A stretch of DNA of 64,000 nt from an uncultured Cryomorphaceae bacterium (GCA_913009655.1 CAJVWI010000008.1:21098-85097), one strand, 5' to 3'. Shown: positions 36,715-47,199, counted from the first letter of the stretch. Program-made: numbers and translations. Notes: generated by a model not told the origin, from the letters alone.

Positions 36715-37316
36715 AAATAATTTGCATTGGGAGAAATTACGCCGACCATGCTGAAGAATTAGGAAATCAAATACCCGATGACCCCGTTGTTTTTTGTAAA
36801 CCTGACTCATCAATCCTTCAGCCGAGAAATCCATTTGTTATTCCTCCTTGGAGCAAGGAAATTCATCATGAGATTGAATTACTATTAAGAATAGGAAGAG
36901 TTGGTAAATACATAGATAAAAAACATGCTTTATCCTATATTGATGCTATAACTGTAGGTATAGACTTTACTGCCAGAGACCTCCAAAAAAAATTAAAAGA
37001 AAAGGGTTTGCCATGGGAAAAATCTAAAGGATTTGACGGGTCTGCAGCCATTGGTAAATGGGTTCCTGGAAGTCTGAAAAAAAAAAATTATCAAATCACA
37101 TTACTAAAAAATAATTTGATCATACAAAACGGCAACACTTCTCAATTTATATTTTCAATAGAGGAAATCATTTCTCACATTAGTAAGTTTTTCACACTAA
37201 AAACAGGTGATGTTATTTTTACGGGAACGCCTCCTGGAGTTGGCCCAATCACTGCTGGTGACCAATTAGAAGGCCATTTAGATGGTAAAAGCTTACTCTC
37301 GCTGAATATACGCTAA
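36711..37316 (+). CDS. fumarylacetoacetate hydrolase family protein
   Basis: A 201-residue single-domain FAH-fold protein. Metal ligands are seen in 'HHEIELLLRIG' (E-x-E) and the aspartate of 'GIDFTARDLQ'; 'GDVIFTGTPPGVGPI' is the conserved C-terminal strand and loop. Size and motifs match the FAHD1-type branch, which includes acylpyruvate hydrolases and oxaloacetate decarboxylases. The substrate is not set by sequence. It is coupled by a 4-bp overlap to the exonuclease gene upstream. Confidence 0.88.
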   Translation: MKIICIGRNYADHAEELGNQIPDDPVVFCKPDSSILQPRNPFVIPPWSKEIHHEIELLLRIGRVGKYIDKKHALSYIDAITVGIDFTARDLQKKLKEKGLPWEKSKGFDGSAAIGKWVPGSLKKKNYQITLLKNNLIIQNGNTSQFIFSIEEIISHISKFFTLKTGDVIFTGTPPGVGPITAGDQLEGHLDGKSLLSLNIR

Positions 37317-37337
37317 GGATTGAAGGCCTTAAAATTG

Positions 37338-37345
37338 TATATTTG
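37338..37345 (+). promoter_or_regulatory. candidate -7 element for the 1602-residue surface protein
   Basis: TATATTTG matches TAnnTTTG, 36 bp before the ATG at 37382. A TTG at 37320-37322 lies 15 bp upstream, short for the usual spacing. Confidence 0.45.
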
Positions 37346-37381
37346 GTAGCAGGAGATTTTCCATAGCACTTTGAAAAAATT

Positions 37382-40300
37382 ATGAAATACAGTATTCGAA
37401 TAATATCTACACTCGTAGTCTTCTTGTTTTCTTTCTCTGGCTTTGCTCAGACAAGCCCTATTACCGTTGTATTTGAGGAGAAATTCGACCCGCCATCTGG
37501 CCCTGATTCTGTGACGACTTTTCATACGACGCCAGGAACTAATGTTCCATACTGGAATGACACATCAGCCTTTTCTATTTCAGCACCAAACTCTTATCAT
37601 GCCAAAATAATCCCATTTGACTCAATTATTTTTCAAACTGATACATTTTCTACTGTAGGCAATGTTTTCGTTAGTTTAACTTTTGCCCAAATATGTAAGG
37701 TCCATTTTGGCCAGCATGCATACATAAGAGTTTCTAATGATAACGGGGCAACTTGGACACGTCTGAATGGATCCCACTACAGTGGTGCCTCGCCAGCTTT
37801 TCCCACTGCTGGTTATTTTAATGAACTATCATATGCCAATCCTAATGCATCTCCTTACTGGGGTGGTCTTACAACCGTAGGCACGGGTAACTCACCGTCT
37901 CAGTCCTGGTGGGTGGGTGAAACCTTTGACATTTCTAGCATCATAGGAAATGGACCCAATGGAACAGGTAATGGATATTCTAATTGTATGATTCAATTTG
38001 TTTTAGAATACAGAAGCCCATTTGGAACTGCAGACCCAGCAGGGTGGTTTATTGATAATCTCAAAGTTGAAGCGGCTCCGTGTGAATTAGTTCCTCCAAC
38101 TTTAACTTTTAATCTCAACCCTAAAAGGGAACCGATTGGCCCAAGATATCAAAGCAACCAAGAGATAAGGTTAAAAGCGACAGATTTAGGTTCTGGGATT
38201 GATTCTGTAGTACTTTTTCATAGATTAAATAGTGGCCCATGGGATACAGTTCAAATGTCTAGTAGCATGAGTGGAGCGTGCCCAGATTCCGCTCAATATT
38301 TTCATACATTGACTAGTTTAATTGTTGGAGATTCAGTGGATTGGTTCGTTGAGGTTTATGATTGTGCCTGTCCCAATATGGTTCGCTCCCCTTCTTTAAA
38401 TTCAGCCTCGCAATACAATACATTTTGGATAGATCCCTCTCCTCCTGCTATATGCGGAATAACTACACCAACTAGCTTCCCGTATCTAGTAACAAGTTTT
38501 CCTTGGGTCGAGAATTTCTCATCTATAGATTGGATTCAAGGCTCTGGTGTTGGTGGAATTGGAACCTCACACAGAGGAGTTTTTCCTCAAGGGAATCCTC
38601 CTTCAGGAAAAAATTGGCAAGTATCGCCAAATACAAGTAATACAGGCTTCGCTTGGTCTGTTAGATTAGGTCAAACTGGAACTTTCAATACTGGTCCAAG
38701 TGGAGATCACACTACTGGAGGCGGTAAATATCTTTATACCGAGGCCTCACAGGGTAATGCCAACAATAATACCACAGTTATAACCCCGTGCATCAAATTA
38801 ACCGGATTAAATCATGCTGTTTTAGAATTTTGGTATCATAAGTTTGGACAACACATGGGTAACATGCGAGTGGATATTGATACTGGGTCTGCTTCACCCT
38901 CATGGGTTAATGCAATCGCTGTTATTCCTGGACAATTTCAGACTTCCCAAACACAACCCTGGGAAAAAATGCTAGTAAATCTTGATCCTTATTTGGGAAA
39001 AATAATAAGGGTTCGATTTTTAGGGAATAAAAATAATTCGTCTTCTAATGATCTTGGAGATATGGCTTTGGATGATATTAGCATTTATGAACCAGATCCA
39101 GCGGATATCGAAATGCTTGCTGTTTACAAACCGCAAAATGGATTCTGCCAATATACGACAAGCGAAGATGTTCGAGTTCATATAAGATCTGAAGGCTTCT
39201 TCCCGATCGATACAATACCATTAGCCTATTCGGTAACAAATTTAACTACCAATACTACGGTGATAGGCAGAGACACCTTATACCAAGCTCTAGGGTTGGG
39301 AGATACAGCTTCTTACACTTTTATTCCAAAAGCTGATCTTAGTGCTTTTGCCAATTACGATGTATATGCTTGGTCTGAAGCTCCAGGAGATCCAAATACT
39401 TCCAATGATAGCATCGGACCAATTTTTATAGAACACAAAGCTCCGATAAATCAGTTTCCGCATATCCAAGATTTTGATGGACCGGGTTGGTCACCAGGAA
39501 ATGGAACTTCTGCAAACCCCGGGACCTTCAACACCTCAGACTGGGAAGTATTACCGGCATCAAATTCAGGAAACTATGCTTTCATGATAGGAAATGATCT
39601 AACATCTTCTTTTTCAACTGGACCTCGTTGGTCTAGAGGTCGAAAAGGCAATTACATGTATGCTGAAGGTTCTTATGGCAGCAATGGCCCCGCTACAATA
39701 TTTGCAACTACCAAATGTGTTGATCTTTCATCCCTAACAAATCCGGTATTAACATTTTGGTATCACATGTACGGCTCTGATATAAACTTGTTAAATGTCC
39801 AAGTCATCCCAAATGGCAGCAATACATGGCAAACAGTTACTGGGGCACCGATTATAAATCAACAGCAATCAAAAGAAGTTGATGATTGGAAATTCAAAAT
39901 AGTAGACTTAGCAGCTTACGCTGGTGATATTGTTAATATAAGAATCCTTGCAAGAAAATCAGGTTCAGGCGCTTCGGCAGACATTGCATTAGATGATTTG
40001 TATATATATGACCAACCAGCATCTGATGTTGGAGTAAGTGTAGTTTCATCGCCGCTTAATTCAGTCAATTTACTCAATCCCCAAAATGTAATATTTAAGG
40101 TTTATAATTATGGAACTGTAACCCAATCTAATATTCCCATTACATACACAATACAAGATTTATGTACTCCCTCTAATTCTGGAACATATACCACCACGTA
40201 TTCAGGAACTCTAGCCCCAGGGTCAGAAACAACAATAACCGTTGCTTCATTTCCAACTTATTACAATGGTGATTTTGAAGTGAAAGCATGGACAACATTA

Positions 40301-42190
40301 ACAGGAGATGGATTTGCTATCAATGATACCGCTTCAAAAATATCTTCTGGAGCCACTTCATACCCGATTGCATTTGGGCCAGTTGATTTTGATAATTGCG
40401 TCGGTGACGAGTTTAGTTTCTTTGGCCAAGGAGGTTCTGGTACTCTTCAAATGTGGGAATTTGGGACACCCGCAAAAGGTAGTGGATGGAATAGCGCTGC
40501 ATCAGGAACTAATTGTTGGATCACAGGAATAAAAGATAACTATCAACCAGGAATGACTGAAATCCTAAGAATTCCAACACTTACAGAATTTGACACAACG
40601 GTTGCAGCAGAATTACGATTCAAACATAAATTTGAATTTGCGCCGAGCGATGGAGGTGTAATTGAATATTTTCAAAATGGTAACTGGAACGCCCTAGGAA
40701 ATGCATCTATGTCGGTAGGATATAATTGGTATGGTTCGATTTATGGATCTGCTGCTGTCCCTTCTTTAAATAGCCCAGGTTGGCTTGGAAACAGTGGAGG
40801 CCAATGGATTACCTCTTCAATCCCTTTAAGCGTTTGGGACTATTCGACAAATCCAATTCAATTAAGAGCCCGTATGGTTTCATCTGCTGGAAGTAGTGCC
40901 AAAGGATGGGCAATTGATGACTTTGAAGTCTATGTGCCGCCTCAAAACTCAGCAGCTCCTGTCGAAATTGAAACTTTAGAATACCTAATCATTCCAGGAG
41001 ATACATCTCATTTGAGAGTTCGTATAGAAAATTCGGGAGCAAAACTTCTAGACTCATGTAAAGTGAGATATAAAGTCAATGGAGGTGCATGGACAAGTTT
41101 TGAAACGGTTGTCTTCAAAAATAAAGCTGGTGCAACTGCCCCTATGATGCGTGGACAACGTCAATGGTATAATTTAGATCAGGTTTGGGTCAACAACGGT
41201 GCAGGCGCATATAATATATGTGTTGAAACCTCCAGACCAAATGCTAAAGGAGACAATCTGGTTTCTGATGATTCTCTTTGCTTGTCTTTTACAACATTAG
41301 ATAGAATCAATATTGATTTGTCTAACCCATATTGTAACGACTTTGAAGATCCAACAATTGCTTCATGGCTTCCTCTTCACCCTTCTGTTAAAACATTACA
41401 ACATGATTGGGAATTTGGAACTCCGAACCAAACTGATATTACAGGAGCTTCCAGTGGAACAAAGGCTTGGATGACCCGCCTTGATAGTAATTATAATCAT
41501 ATGGGGCAAAGTGCTCTGCATACTCCATTTTTTGTTTTAGACACATTTAAAGTATATGACCTAAGTTTCGATCACAGTATGATTACTGAACTATATCATG
41601 ATGGAGGAAATGTAGATTGGTCTTATGATGGTGGTATTACATGGCATACTCTAGGGAGCACCTTAACAAATGGACTCTGGTTCAATACTACGAACGTAAC
41701 ATCATTAGACATTATCCGCCCAGGTTGGTCTGGAAACACAAATGGATATATTACTTCAACAATTAAGTTTACAGTTGATAAGCCAGGAACTTTAGTTTTA
41801 CGATTTAGGTTTGGATCAGATTATACCTATCATGATCAGGGTTGGGCAATTGATAACTTCTGTCTTGAAGAGACGCCCGCTGGAACACCTGCAGACATTG
41901 TTGGAATAGGGATTCCGGAAATAGTGATTCCAGGATTTTTCTTGGGTCATATTTCTCCAAATCCCTTATCCAAACAGGGCTTTCTTAATTTTAACGCATC
42001 AAGACAATTAAATGTTGACTTCTCTATCTCTAACATGAATGGTCAAACCATCATGAAGAAATACATCAACGGAGAAGAAGGCTACAATAAGGTACTTTTT
42101 GATGCAAGTGAATGGCCTAATGGCTTATACTTTATTGAGGCTCTAGTTGAAGGAAAGTCCGTCGTAAGAAAGTTTATAGTGCAGCACTAA
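37382..42190 (+). CDS. large secreted surface protein with repeated lectin/MAM-like modules and T9SS sorting domain
   Basis: A 1602-residue exported protein with signal peptide (1 to about 22, ending GFAQ) and no recognisable catalytic motif. It alternates lectin/MAM-like jelly-roll modules with CARDB-like linkers. Modules lie at about 25-235, 373-572, 693-880, 1010-1180 and 1313-1500. Modules 2 and 3 share 'P.I..F' starts, 'TGP..' loops and 'FWYH.'. Modules 4 and 5 share 'WEFGTP' and 'GW.GN..G.W/Y.TS'. The last ~85 residues are a type-A T9SS tail ('ISPNPLSKQGFLNF ... NGLYFIEALVEGKSVVRKFIV'). Likely an adhesin or glycan-binding surface protein; function unproven. Confidence 0.85.
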   Translation: MKYSIRIISTLVVFLFSFSGFAQTSPITVVFEEKFDPPSGPDSVTTFHTTPGTNVPYWNDTSAFSISAPNSYHAKIIPFDSIIFQTDTFSTVGNVFVSLTFAQICKVHFGQHAYIRVSNDNGATWTRLNGSHYSGASPAFPTAGYFNELSYANPNASPYWGGLTTVGTGNSPSQSWWVGETFDISSIIGNGPNGTGNGYSNCMIQFVLEYRSPFGTADPAGWFIDNLKVEAAPCELVPPTLTFNLNPKREPIGPRYQSNQEIRLKATDLGSGIDSVVLFHRLNSGPWDTVQMSSSMSGACPDSAQYFHTLTSLIVGDSVDWFVEVYDCACPNMVRSPSLNSASQYNTFWIDPSPPAICGITTPTSFPYLVTSFPWVENFSSIDWIQGSGVGGIGTSHRGVFPQGNPPSGKNWQVSPNTSNTGFAWSVRLGQTGTFNTGPSGDHTTGGGKYLYTEASQGNANNNTTVITPCIKLTGLNHAVLEFWYHKFGQHMGNMRVDIDTGSASPSWVNAIAVIPGQFQTSQTQPWEKMLVNLDPYLGKIIRVRFLGNKNNSSSNDLGDMALDDISIYEPDPADIEMLAVYKPQNGFCQYTTSEDVRVHIRSEGFFPIDTIPLAYSVTNLTTNTTVIGRDTLYQALGLGDTASYTFIPKADLSAFANYDVYAWSEAPGDPNTSNDSIGPIFIEHKAPINQFPHIQDFDGPGWSPGNGTSANPGTFNTSDWEVLPASNSGNYAFMIGNDLTSSFSTGPRWSRGRKGNYMYAEGSYGSNGPATIFATTKCVDLSSLTNPVLTFWYHMYGSDINLLNVQVIPNGSNTWQTVTGAPIINQQQSKEVDDWKFKIVDLAAYAGDIVNIRILARKSGSGASADIALDDLYIYDQPASDVGVSVVSSPLNSVNLLNPQNVIFKVYNYGTVTQSNIPITYTIQDLCTPSNSGTYTTTYSGTLAPGSETTITVASFPTYYNGDFEVKAWTTLTGDGFAINDTASKISSGATSYPIAFGPVDFDNCVGDEFSFFGQGGSGTLQMWEFGTPAKGSGWNSAASGTNCWITGIKDNYQPGMTEILRIPTLTEFDTTVAAELRFKHKFEFAPSDGGVIEYFQNGNWNALGNASMSVGYNWYGSIYGSAAVPSLNSPGWLGNSGGQWITSSIPLSVWDYSTNPIQLRARMVSSAGSSAKGWAIDDFEVYVPPQNSAAPVEIETLEYLIIPGDTSHLRVRIENSGAKLLDSCKVRYKVNGGAWTSFETVVFKNKAGATAPMMRGQRQWYNLDQVWVNNGAGAYNICVETSRPNAKGDNLVSDDSLCLSFTTLDRINIDLSNPYCNDFEDPTIASWLPLHPSVKTLQHDWEFGTPNQTDITGASSGTKAWMTRLDSNYNHMGQSALHTPFFVLDTFKVYDLSFDHSMITELYHDGGNVDWSYDGGITWHTLGSTLTNGLWFNTTNVTSLDIIRPGWSGNTNGYITSTIKFTVDKPGTLVLRFRFGSDYTYHDQGWAIDNFCLEETPAGTPADIVGIGIPEIVIPGFFLGHISPNPLSKQGFLNFNASRQLNVDFSISNMNGQTIMKKYINGEEGYNKVLFDASEWPNGLYFIEALVEGKSVVRKFIVQH

Positions 42191-42234
42191 AAGTCAGAAT
42201 ATAGCTTTTCAAACAGGCTTTTTTCTTTACTATT

Positions 42235-42276
42235 GCCAAAATGACATTATTCTGATTCGAATACTGTCATTTTGGC
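42235..42276. promoter_or_regulatory. 42-bp near-perfect palindrome upstream of clpB, possible operator
   Basis: Arms GCCAAAATGACA (42235-42246) and TGTCATTTTGGC (42265-42276) pair perfectly over 12 bp. Inside, TATTC and GAATA pair again around a 6-nt loop after one mismatch. No T-tract follows, so it is not a standard terminator. The right arm contains the TTTG that fits as a -33 box for clpB. It is not the CIRCE/HrcA sequence. Confidence 0.55.
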
Positions 42277-42303
42277 CCTTAAAACCTTTCGGCATTCCAT
42301 TTG
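42271..42303 (+). promoter_or_regulatory. candidate clpB promoter
   Basis: TTTG at 42271-42274 and TCCATTTG at 42296-42303 (one mismatch to TAnnTTTG) are spaced by 21 bp. Transcription would start near 42308, 24 bp before the ATG. The -33 box sits inside the right arm of the palindrome, so a bound repressor could block it. Confidence 0.4.
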
Positions 42304-42331
42304 AACACTTTCTGTATGAAAACCACTGATA

Positions 42332-44902
42332 ATGGAAAACTTTACGTTAAAAACTCAAGATGCAATTCAATTTGCTCAAAAACTTGCCATTAAAAATGGA
42401 CACCAAGCTATAGATCCTATTCATATTTTCTTAGGTTGTCTAAACACTGAGCCTATCTTTTGTGAATCATTAATTCAAAGATCCAGTGTCAATTTTAAAA
42501 AACTGCGTGATTCAGCAAATCAAGAATTAAAGAATATCCCTTCAAAAAAAAATACGAAGTCTTTTATGTCAATAAAAGCTCAACAAGTAATTGAGACTGG
42601 GATCGGCAATGCGCAAAAAAACGGAAATGGATTTTTAAGTCTTGATTATCTAGTCTTAGCAATTGCTTTGAGTAAAAGTCTAATCGGTAAACTATTTCAA
42701 AGGAATGGTTTTAATATAACCGAATTTGAAAAAACTATGCAAGATTTAAGACGAGAAATTAGATCATCAGAATCAAATTTAGATTCTAATTATTATTCTT
42801 TAGACCAGTTTGCAACCAATCTAAATAAGCTTGCCGAACAAGGTAAGCTTGATCCTGTTATCGGACGAGAAGAGGAAATAAGAAGAATTCTTCAGATTCT
42901 TAGCCGAAGAACAAAGAACAATCCCATATTAGTTGGTGAACCAGGTGTTGGAAAAACAGCCATAGCTGAAGGTCTTGCGAATAGAATAATGAGAGGCGAC
43001 ATACCAGATAATTTGAAGAATAAATTGATTTACTCTCTCAACATGGGGTCTCTTATCGCAGGAGCTAAATTCAAAGGTGAATTTGAAGAAAGATTGAAAT
43101 CGGTTATCAAAGAAACTACGGAGGCTGATGGAAAAATTATTTTATTTATTGATGAGATACACACTCTTGTTGGAGCCGGCGCATCAGGAGAAGGAGCAAT
43201 GGACGCAGCCAATATACTAAAGCCTGCATTAGCGAGAGGTGAGTTAAGGTGCCTTGGAGCAACAACGATCCATGAATACCAGAAATATTTTGAAAAAGAC
43301 AAAGCTTTAGAAAGACGATTTCAAAAAGTAACAGTTAATGAGCCTGATAATGATGCAACGATAGCAATCTTAAGAGGCATAAAAGAAAAATATGAAAGTC
43401 ATCACAAAGTCAGAATAAAAGATGCAGCGGTTGTGCAGGCTGTTCAACTAAGTCAACGGTATATTTCTGATAGATTTCTTCCAGATAAAGCTATTGACTT
43501 AATCGATGAAGCCGCTTCAAAAATTAGACTAGAAATCAATTCTAAACCCGAGGAATTAGATAGTTTAGACCGAGAAATTGCTCAACTTGAAATTGAGCAT
43601 GAAGCTATTAAGCGGGAAGAAAATAAGGATAGACATCGACTTGTTAGGCAAAACCTCGGGGAACTCAATGAGAAAAGAGCCAAACTATCTGCACAATGGA
43701 AAAAGGAGAAAGAAGCTATAGAAAATGTACAAGACACCAAAGAAGAAATTGAAAATTCACGCTTTAAAGCTGACCAGGCAGAAAGATTAGGTGATTATGC
43801 AACTGTTGCGAAAATCCGTTACGGAAAAATTCGAGATCTTGAAACAAGATTAACTACTGCTATTGAAGAACTAGAAAAATTAAAAGGACATAATCTGCTT
43901 GTCCAACAAGAGGTTTCAGAGGATGATATTGCTGAAGTTGTAGCAAGGTGGACAGGAATACCAGTAAATAGAATGCTAGAAAGTGAAAAAAGCAAGCTGC
44001 TAAGGTTAGAAGAAGAACTTAATAAACATATAGCAGGACAAAAAGAGGGAATTGCTGCAGTTTCAAATGCACTTAGACGCTCTAGATCTGGCTTAAATGA
44101 CCCGATGAAGCCGTTAGGTTCATTTTTATTTGTCGGCCCTACGGGAGTTGGTAAAACAGAGTTAGCTAAAGTATTAGGGGATTTTCTTTTTAATGATAAT
44201 GGTGCAATTATTCGAATTGATATGAGTGAGTATCAAGAAATGCATTCGATTTCACGCTTAATTGGATCCCCTCCTGGCTATTTGGGCCACGACGAAGGGG
44301 GACAATTAACTGAGGCCATCAGGCAAAAGCCTTACTCCGTAATTCTACTCGATGAAATTGAAAAAGCCCACCCGGAAGTCTTCAATGTATTATTACAAGT
44401 ACTTGATGATGGTCACCTAAGCGATAGTAAGGGAAGACGAATTAATTTTAAAAATAGTATTATCGTGATGACATCTAATATTGGATCAGGGCTATTATTA
44501 GAAGGACAATCTGATCACGACGTAATGGAGCTAATAAAAAAATCTTTTAAGCCCGAATTTATAAATAGGATTGATGAAATAATAGCTTTTCATTCTTTAA
44601 ATAAGACCCATTTAAATTCAATTGTAAAAATGCAGTTGTCAAATATTATTGAACAGCTTGATCAAACTAAGAACATAACTATTGATTTCACAGAAGATGC
44701 AATTTCATCTTTAGCCAGTGACGGTTACGACCCGGCATATGGCGCCCGCCCGGTAAAAAGGGCTATCCAAAGAAAAGTAGTAAATGAATTATCGAAAATG
44801 TTATTAAAAAGTGAAATAGAAAAAGATTCTGTAATTCTAGGTGATGCAATCGATGGGGTCATCTTTTTCAAAAATCTTACCGTCGAATCCCACGTTGATT
44901 AA
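42332..44902 (+). CDS. clpB: ATP-dependent disaggregase ClpB
   Basis: An 856-residue Hsp100 that rescues aggregated proteins with DnaK. N-domain (1 to about 145). First AAA+ module: Walker A GEPGVGKT (202-209) and Walker B FIDEIH (272-277). Middle coiled-coil (about 405-520), which marks ClpB rather than ClpA or ClpC. Second AAA+ module: Walker A GPTGVGKT (602-609) and LDEIEKAH. C-terminal domain with '[17 protein letters not shown]'. Complete. The upstream palindrome may give heat-shock control. The last 26 bp overlap the 3' end of the convergent mltG gene. Confidence 0.96.
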   Translation: MENFTLKTQDAIQFAQKLAIKNGHQAIDPIHIFLGCLNTEPIFCESLIQRSSVNFKKLRDSANQELKNIPSKKNTKSFMSIKAQQVIETGIGNAQKNGNGFLSLDYLVLAIALSKSLIGKLFQRNGFNITEFEKTMQDLRREIRSSESNLDSNYYSLDQFATNLNKLAEQGKLDPVIGREEEIRRILQILSRRTKNNPILVGEPGVGKTAIAEGLANRIMRGDIPDNLKNKLIYSLNMGSLIAGAKFKGEFEERLKSVIKETTEADGKIILFIDEIHTLVGAGASGEGAMDAANILKPALARGELRCLGATTIHEYQKYFEKDKALERRFQKVTVNEPDNDATIAILRGIKEKYESHHKVRIKDAAVVQAVQLSQRYISDRFLPDKAIDLIDEAASKIRLEINSKPEELDSLDREIAQLEIEHEAIKREENKDRHRLVRQNLGELNEKRAKLSAQWKKEKEAIENVQDTKEEIENSRFKADQAERLGDYATVAKIRYGKIRDLETRLTTAIEELEKLKGHNLLVQQEVSEDDIAEVVARWTGIPVNRMLESEKSKLLRLEEELNKHIAGQKEGIAAVSNALRRSRSGLNDPMKPLGSFLFVGPTGVGKTELAKVLGDFLFNDNGAIIRIDMSEYQEMHSISRLIGSPPGYLGHDEGGQLTEAIRQKPYSVILLDEIEKAHPEVFNVLLQVLDDGHLSDSKGRRINFKNSIIVMTSNIGSGLLLEGQSDHDVMELIKKSFKPEFINRIDEIIAFHSLNKTHLNSIVKMQLSNIIEQLDQTKNITIDFTEDAISSLASDGYDPAYGARPVKRAIQRKVVNELSKMLLKSEIEKDSVILGDAIDGVIFFKNLTVESHVD

Positions 44903-45899
44903 GGCTTCTATGATATTTTGATGAATTGATTAAATGCTGCCGAAATGAAGATGTGAAATTATGATAACCGATGCGTTTAGGATCAGCACACATATACAAT
45001 TCACCCTTCGGAATAGCACTTAAAACAGCATCAATGATCTCAGGTTCAACTGTAGCTATGGGACTTGGAGGAAGTCCAGGAATAATATAAGTATTATACG
45101 GATGATTTATTCGGGTGATTTTCCTCGATACCCGTCTAACTATACCCGTTCCAGGATTCATTTCATGATACGCATAAACTGCTGTTGGATCAGACTCTAA
45201 AGGCTTTCCAATTCTTAACCGACTTATATAAAGAGCTGCTACCCTTGGTAGCTCATCGAGAGCTTTAGTCTCTGCCTGGCTAATTGATGCGATAATCATA
45301 ATCTCATCAGGACTAAAGCCTAAATACTCCGCCCTATCTAGACGATGCTTACCCCAAAATACATCATATTCTCGACGAAGCCGATTACTAATGTCCTTAG
45401 GGTCACTAGACCAATACATTTCATAAGTATTAGGAATAATCCTAGACCAGGAGGTGTCATTTCCAAGATAAGTTCTTAATGAGTCTATAGACCTTGGAAA
45501 AATATTCGATAGTCCTTTCAAATATGATTCACGACTTTTATACCCGCCTATTCTAACTTTTAAAGGATCCTCATACCCAAAAGTTAACTTCCTTAAAAAC
45601 TCCATTACTCCTATCGTGGAGTCTAACTTATAGTGGCCAAATTTCGCAGAATCATAACCCCTTAAATCAGCTAAAATTGATATCGCCTGGAAATACTTTA
45701 TTTGACCTTTAGAACCTAAAGTATCCAATACCTCATAAAGAAGTCTACCTTCTTTTGGAATGAATATTGAGAATTCCTGCTGTTTCTTTTCAAGAATTGG
45801 AGAATCAATAACCTTTGAAAATATAATTAGAGAAGCTGTTCCAAAAAGAACAAAAAATAATAAGCCATAAAAAAAACTAGAATTTTCTTTCTTTCTCAT
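44877..45899 (-). CDS. mltG: endolytic murein transglycosylase MltG
   Basis: A 340-residue inner-membrane protein with one N-terminal transmembrane helix (about 10-27) and a periplasmic YceG domain. The catalytic region reads 'ASISQAETKALDELPRVAALYISRLRIGKPLESDPTAVYA', with the conserved glutamate of the ET pair. 'NPYNTYIIPGLPPSPI' is the second family signature. MltG cuts nascent glycan strands and sets their length. It is the last of three minus-strand genes (dapF, GNAT, mltG) and overlaps the clpB end by 26 bp. Confidence 0.93.
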   Translation of the reverse strand: MRKKENSSFFYGLLFFVLFGTASLIIFSKVIDSPILEKKQQEFSIFIPKEGRLLYEVLDTLGSKGQIKYFQAISILADLRGYDSAKFGHYKLDSTIGVMEFLRKLTFGYEDPLKVRIGGYKSRESYLKGLSNIFPRSIDSLRTYLGNDTSWSRIIPNTYEMYWSSDPKDISNRLRREYDVFWGKHRLDRAEYLGFSPDEIMIIASISQAETKALDELPRVAALYISRLRIGKPLESDPTAVYAYHEMNPGTGIVRRVSRKITRINHPYNTYIIPGLPPSPIATVEPEIIDAVLSAIPKGELYMCADPKRIGYHNFTSSFRQHLINSSKYHRSLNQRGIRR

Positions 45900-45910
45900 C
45901 TTTAATCAAA

Positions 45911-46435
45911 TTAATTTACGAGCCATTGAAAAATATTGATATCAACCCACCCTTTAGAGGTTCGAATCCATGATTTCAGAGAACCCATATTTTCAAATCC
46001 AGCTGATATAAATGCCTTGTGAGATGAAGTGTTTTCTGAAAAAACATACACCGTTAAAGATTTTAACATAGCCATATCCCGGGACCATTTTTGAATTATT
46101 TTCAGGGATTCTAATGCAAAACCATTGCCCCTATGTGAAGGGTCAATTAAAATACCAACCTCAGCTCTTAAGTGAAGTGAATTGGCATTAAATACATCAA
46201 TGAGTCCAATACATAAACCTGTTGATTTTAATGTTATTGCAAATCTTATCTGATTAACATCCCAGAAGTCATTACCAGATTCTTTAATGTAACGATCCAA
46301 AGAGTCCCTTGAATAGGGAGAAGTACGAATCCCAGCGATCCAATTTTCTGGATTATTCTCCCATTTTAACAAATTATCAATATCCGATGGCTCAAGAGCC
46401 CTTAGTTCTATATTTTTTAATTCTAAACAATGCAT
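45911..46435 (-). CDS. GNAT family N-acetyltransferase
   Basis: A 174-residue acetyltransferase with the RimJ/RimL-like start 'LKNIELRALEPSDIDNLLKWENNPEN', the acetyl-CoA loop 'DPSHRGNGFALESLKI' and motif B 'SENTSSHKAFISAGFE'. The 'W.nn.e' pattern near residue 27 is typical of SpeG/RimL-like enzymes. The substrate is unknown. Its start overlaps the dapF stop by 13 bp and mltG starts 11 bp after its stop, so it sits inside a peptidoglycan-related operon; whether it acts on an envelope precursor is open. Confidence 0.85.
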   Translation of the reverse strand: MHCLELKNIELRALEPSDIDNLLKWENNPENWIAGIRTSPYSRDSLDRYIKESGNDFWDVNQIRFAITLKSTGLCIGLIDVFNANSLHLRAEVGILIDPSHRGNGFALESLKIIQKWSRDMAMLKSLTVYVFSENTSSHKAFISAGFENMGSLKSWIRTSKGWVDINIFQWLVN

Positions 46436-47199
46436 TTCCCATCAAATACTTTAACAACTGGTCCCGTCAGGATTATATTTTCAAAACCCATTTCAGAAAC
46501 AGAAAATTCAATACTCAAAATCCCTCCTTTTGCACTCAATTTTACTGGAGATTTCATCCCTTTGAATTGATTTAAGACCAACGCCCCCGCAACTGCACCG
46601 GTTCCACAGCTTAACGTTTCCCTCTCTACTCCCCTTTCATATGTTATTATTTGGAAATCACCATTTTCCATTGCCTCTATGAAATTTACATTGCATCCAT
46701 TTAACGCATCAACTCTTTTACTAATAACCGGACCGAGATCCGTAATATCTAAGTCATTTAAATTCTCTACAATCTGCACATAGTGGGGTGATCCGGTATC
46801 TATTAGGTAACCTAAACCGCTTTTAATCGCTTTTACAGAATTCAAAAAATTAATACTAACCAGACCGTCTTCCATAATAAGACCTTGATGGAGGCCATCA
46901 GAAGCTTGAAAATTACAACTATCCCCTAAAAAAAAACCTTTAGAGTGAGCAAAATTTATAGCGCATCTCGAGCCATTTCCGCATAGAGATCCTAATTTAC
47001 CATTTGAATTAAAAAAATGCACAGTGAAGTCAAAAGTACTGTTTTTGATGTTCTCAACGCAAATAAGACCGTCTGCTCCTATACCTAACTTCCTGTTGCA
47101 CAAATACTTAATGGCAGAAGCATTGAATCCAGTATAATCTCCAGAAAAAACTATAAAATCGTTACCAGCACCGTGATATTTGACAAATTGTCTTAACAT
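46423..47199 (-). CDS. dapF: diaminopimelate epimerase
   Basis: A 258-residue cofactor-independent epimerase converting LL- to meso-diaminopimelate for lysine and peptidoglycan. The two catalytic cysteines are C73 in LCGNGSRC and C198 in SCGTGAVA. 'KYHGAGNDFIV' at the N-terminus and 'YERGVERET' before the second cysteine are conserved. First gene of the dapF-GNAT-mltG operon and divergent from the HtrA gene. Confidence 0.96.
   Translation of the reverse strand: MLRQFVKYHGAGNDFIVFSGDYTGFNASAIKYLCNRKLGIGADGLICVENIKNSTFDFTVHFFNSNGKLGSLCGNGSRCAINFAHSKGFFLGDSCNFQASDGLHQGLIMEDGLVSINFLNSVKAIKSGLGYLIDTGSPHYVQIVENLNDLDITDLGPVISKRVDALNGCNVNFIEAMENGDFQIITYERGVERETLSCGTGAVAGALVLNQFKGMKSPVKLSAKGGILSIEFSVSEMGFENIILTGPVVKVFDGKCIV

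Noticed and set aside
42211..42228. Terminator with GGCTTTTTTC after the 1602-residue gene
   Set aside because: The T-run has only about three possible stem pairs upstream; the stronger structure is the palindrome at 42235-42276.
46309..46575. 88-residue plus-strand frame across the GNAT-dapF junction
   Set aside because: Both genes beneath it are certain, and the peptide has no signal or motif.
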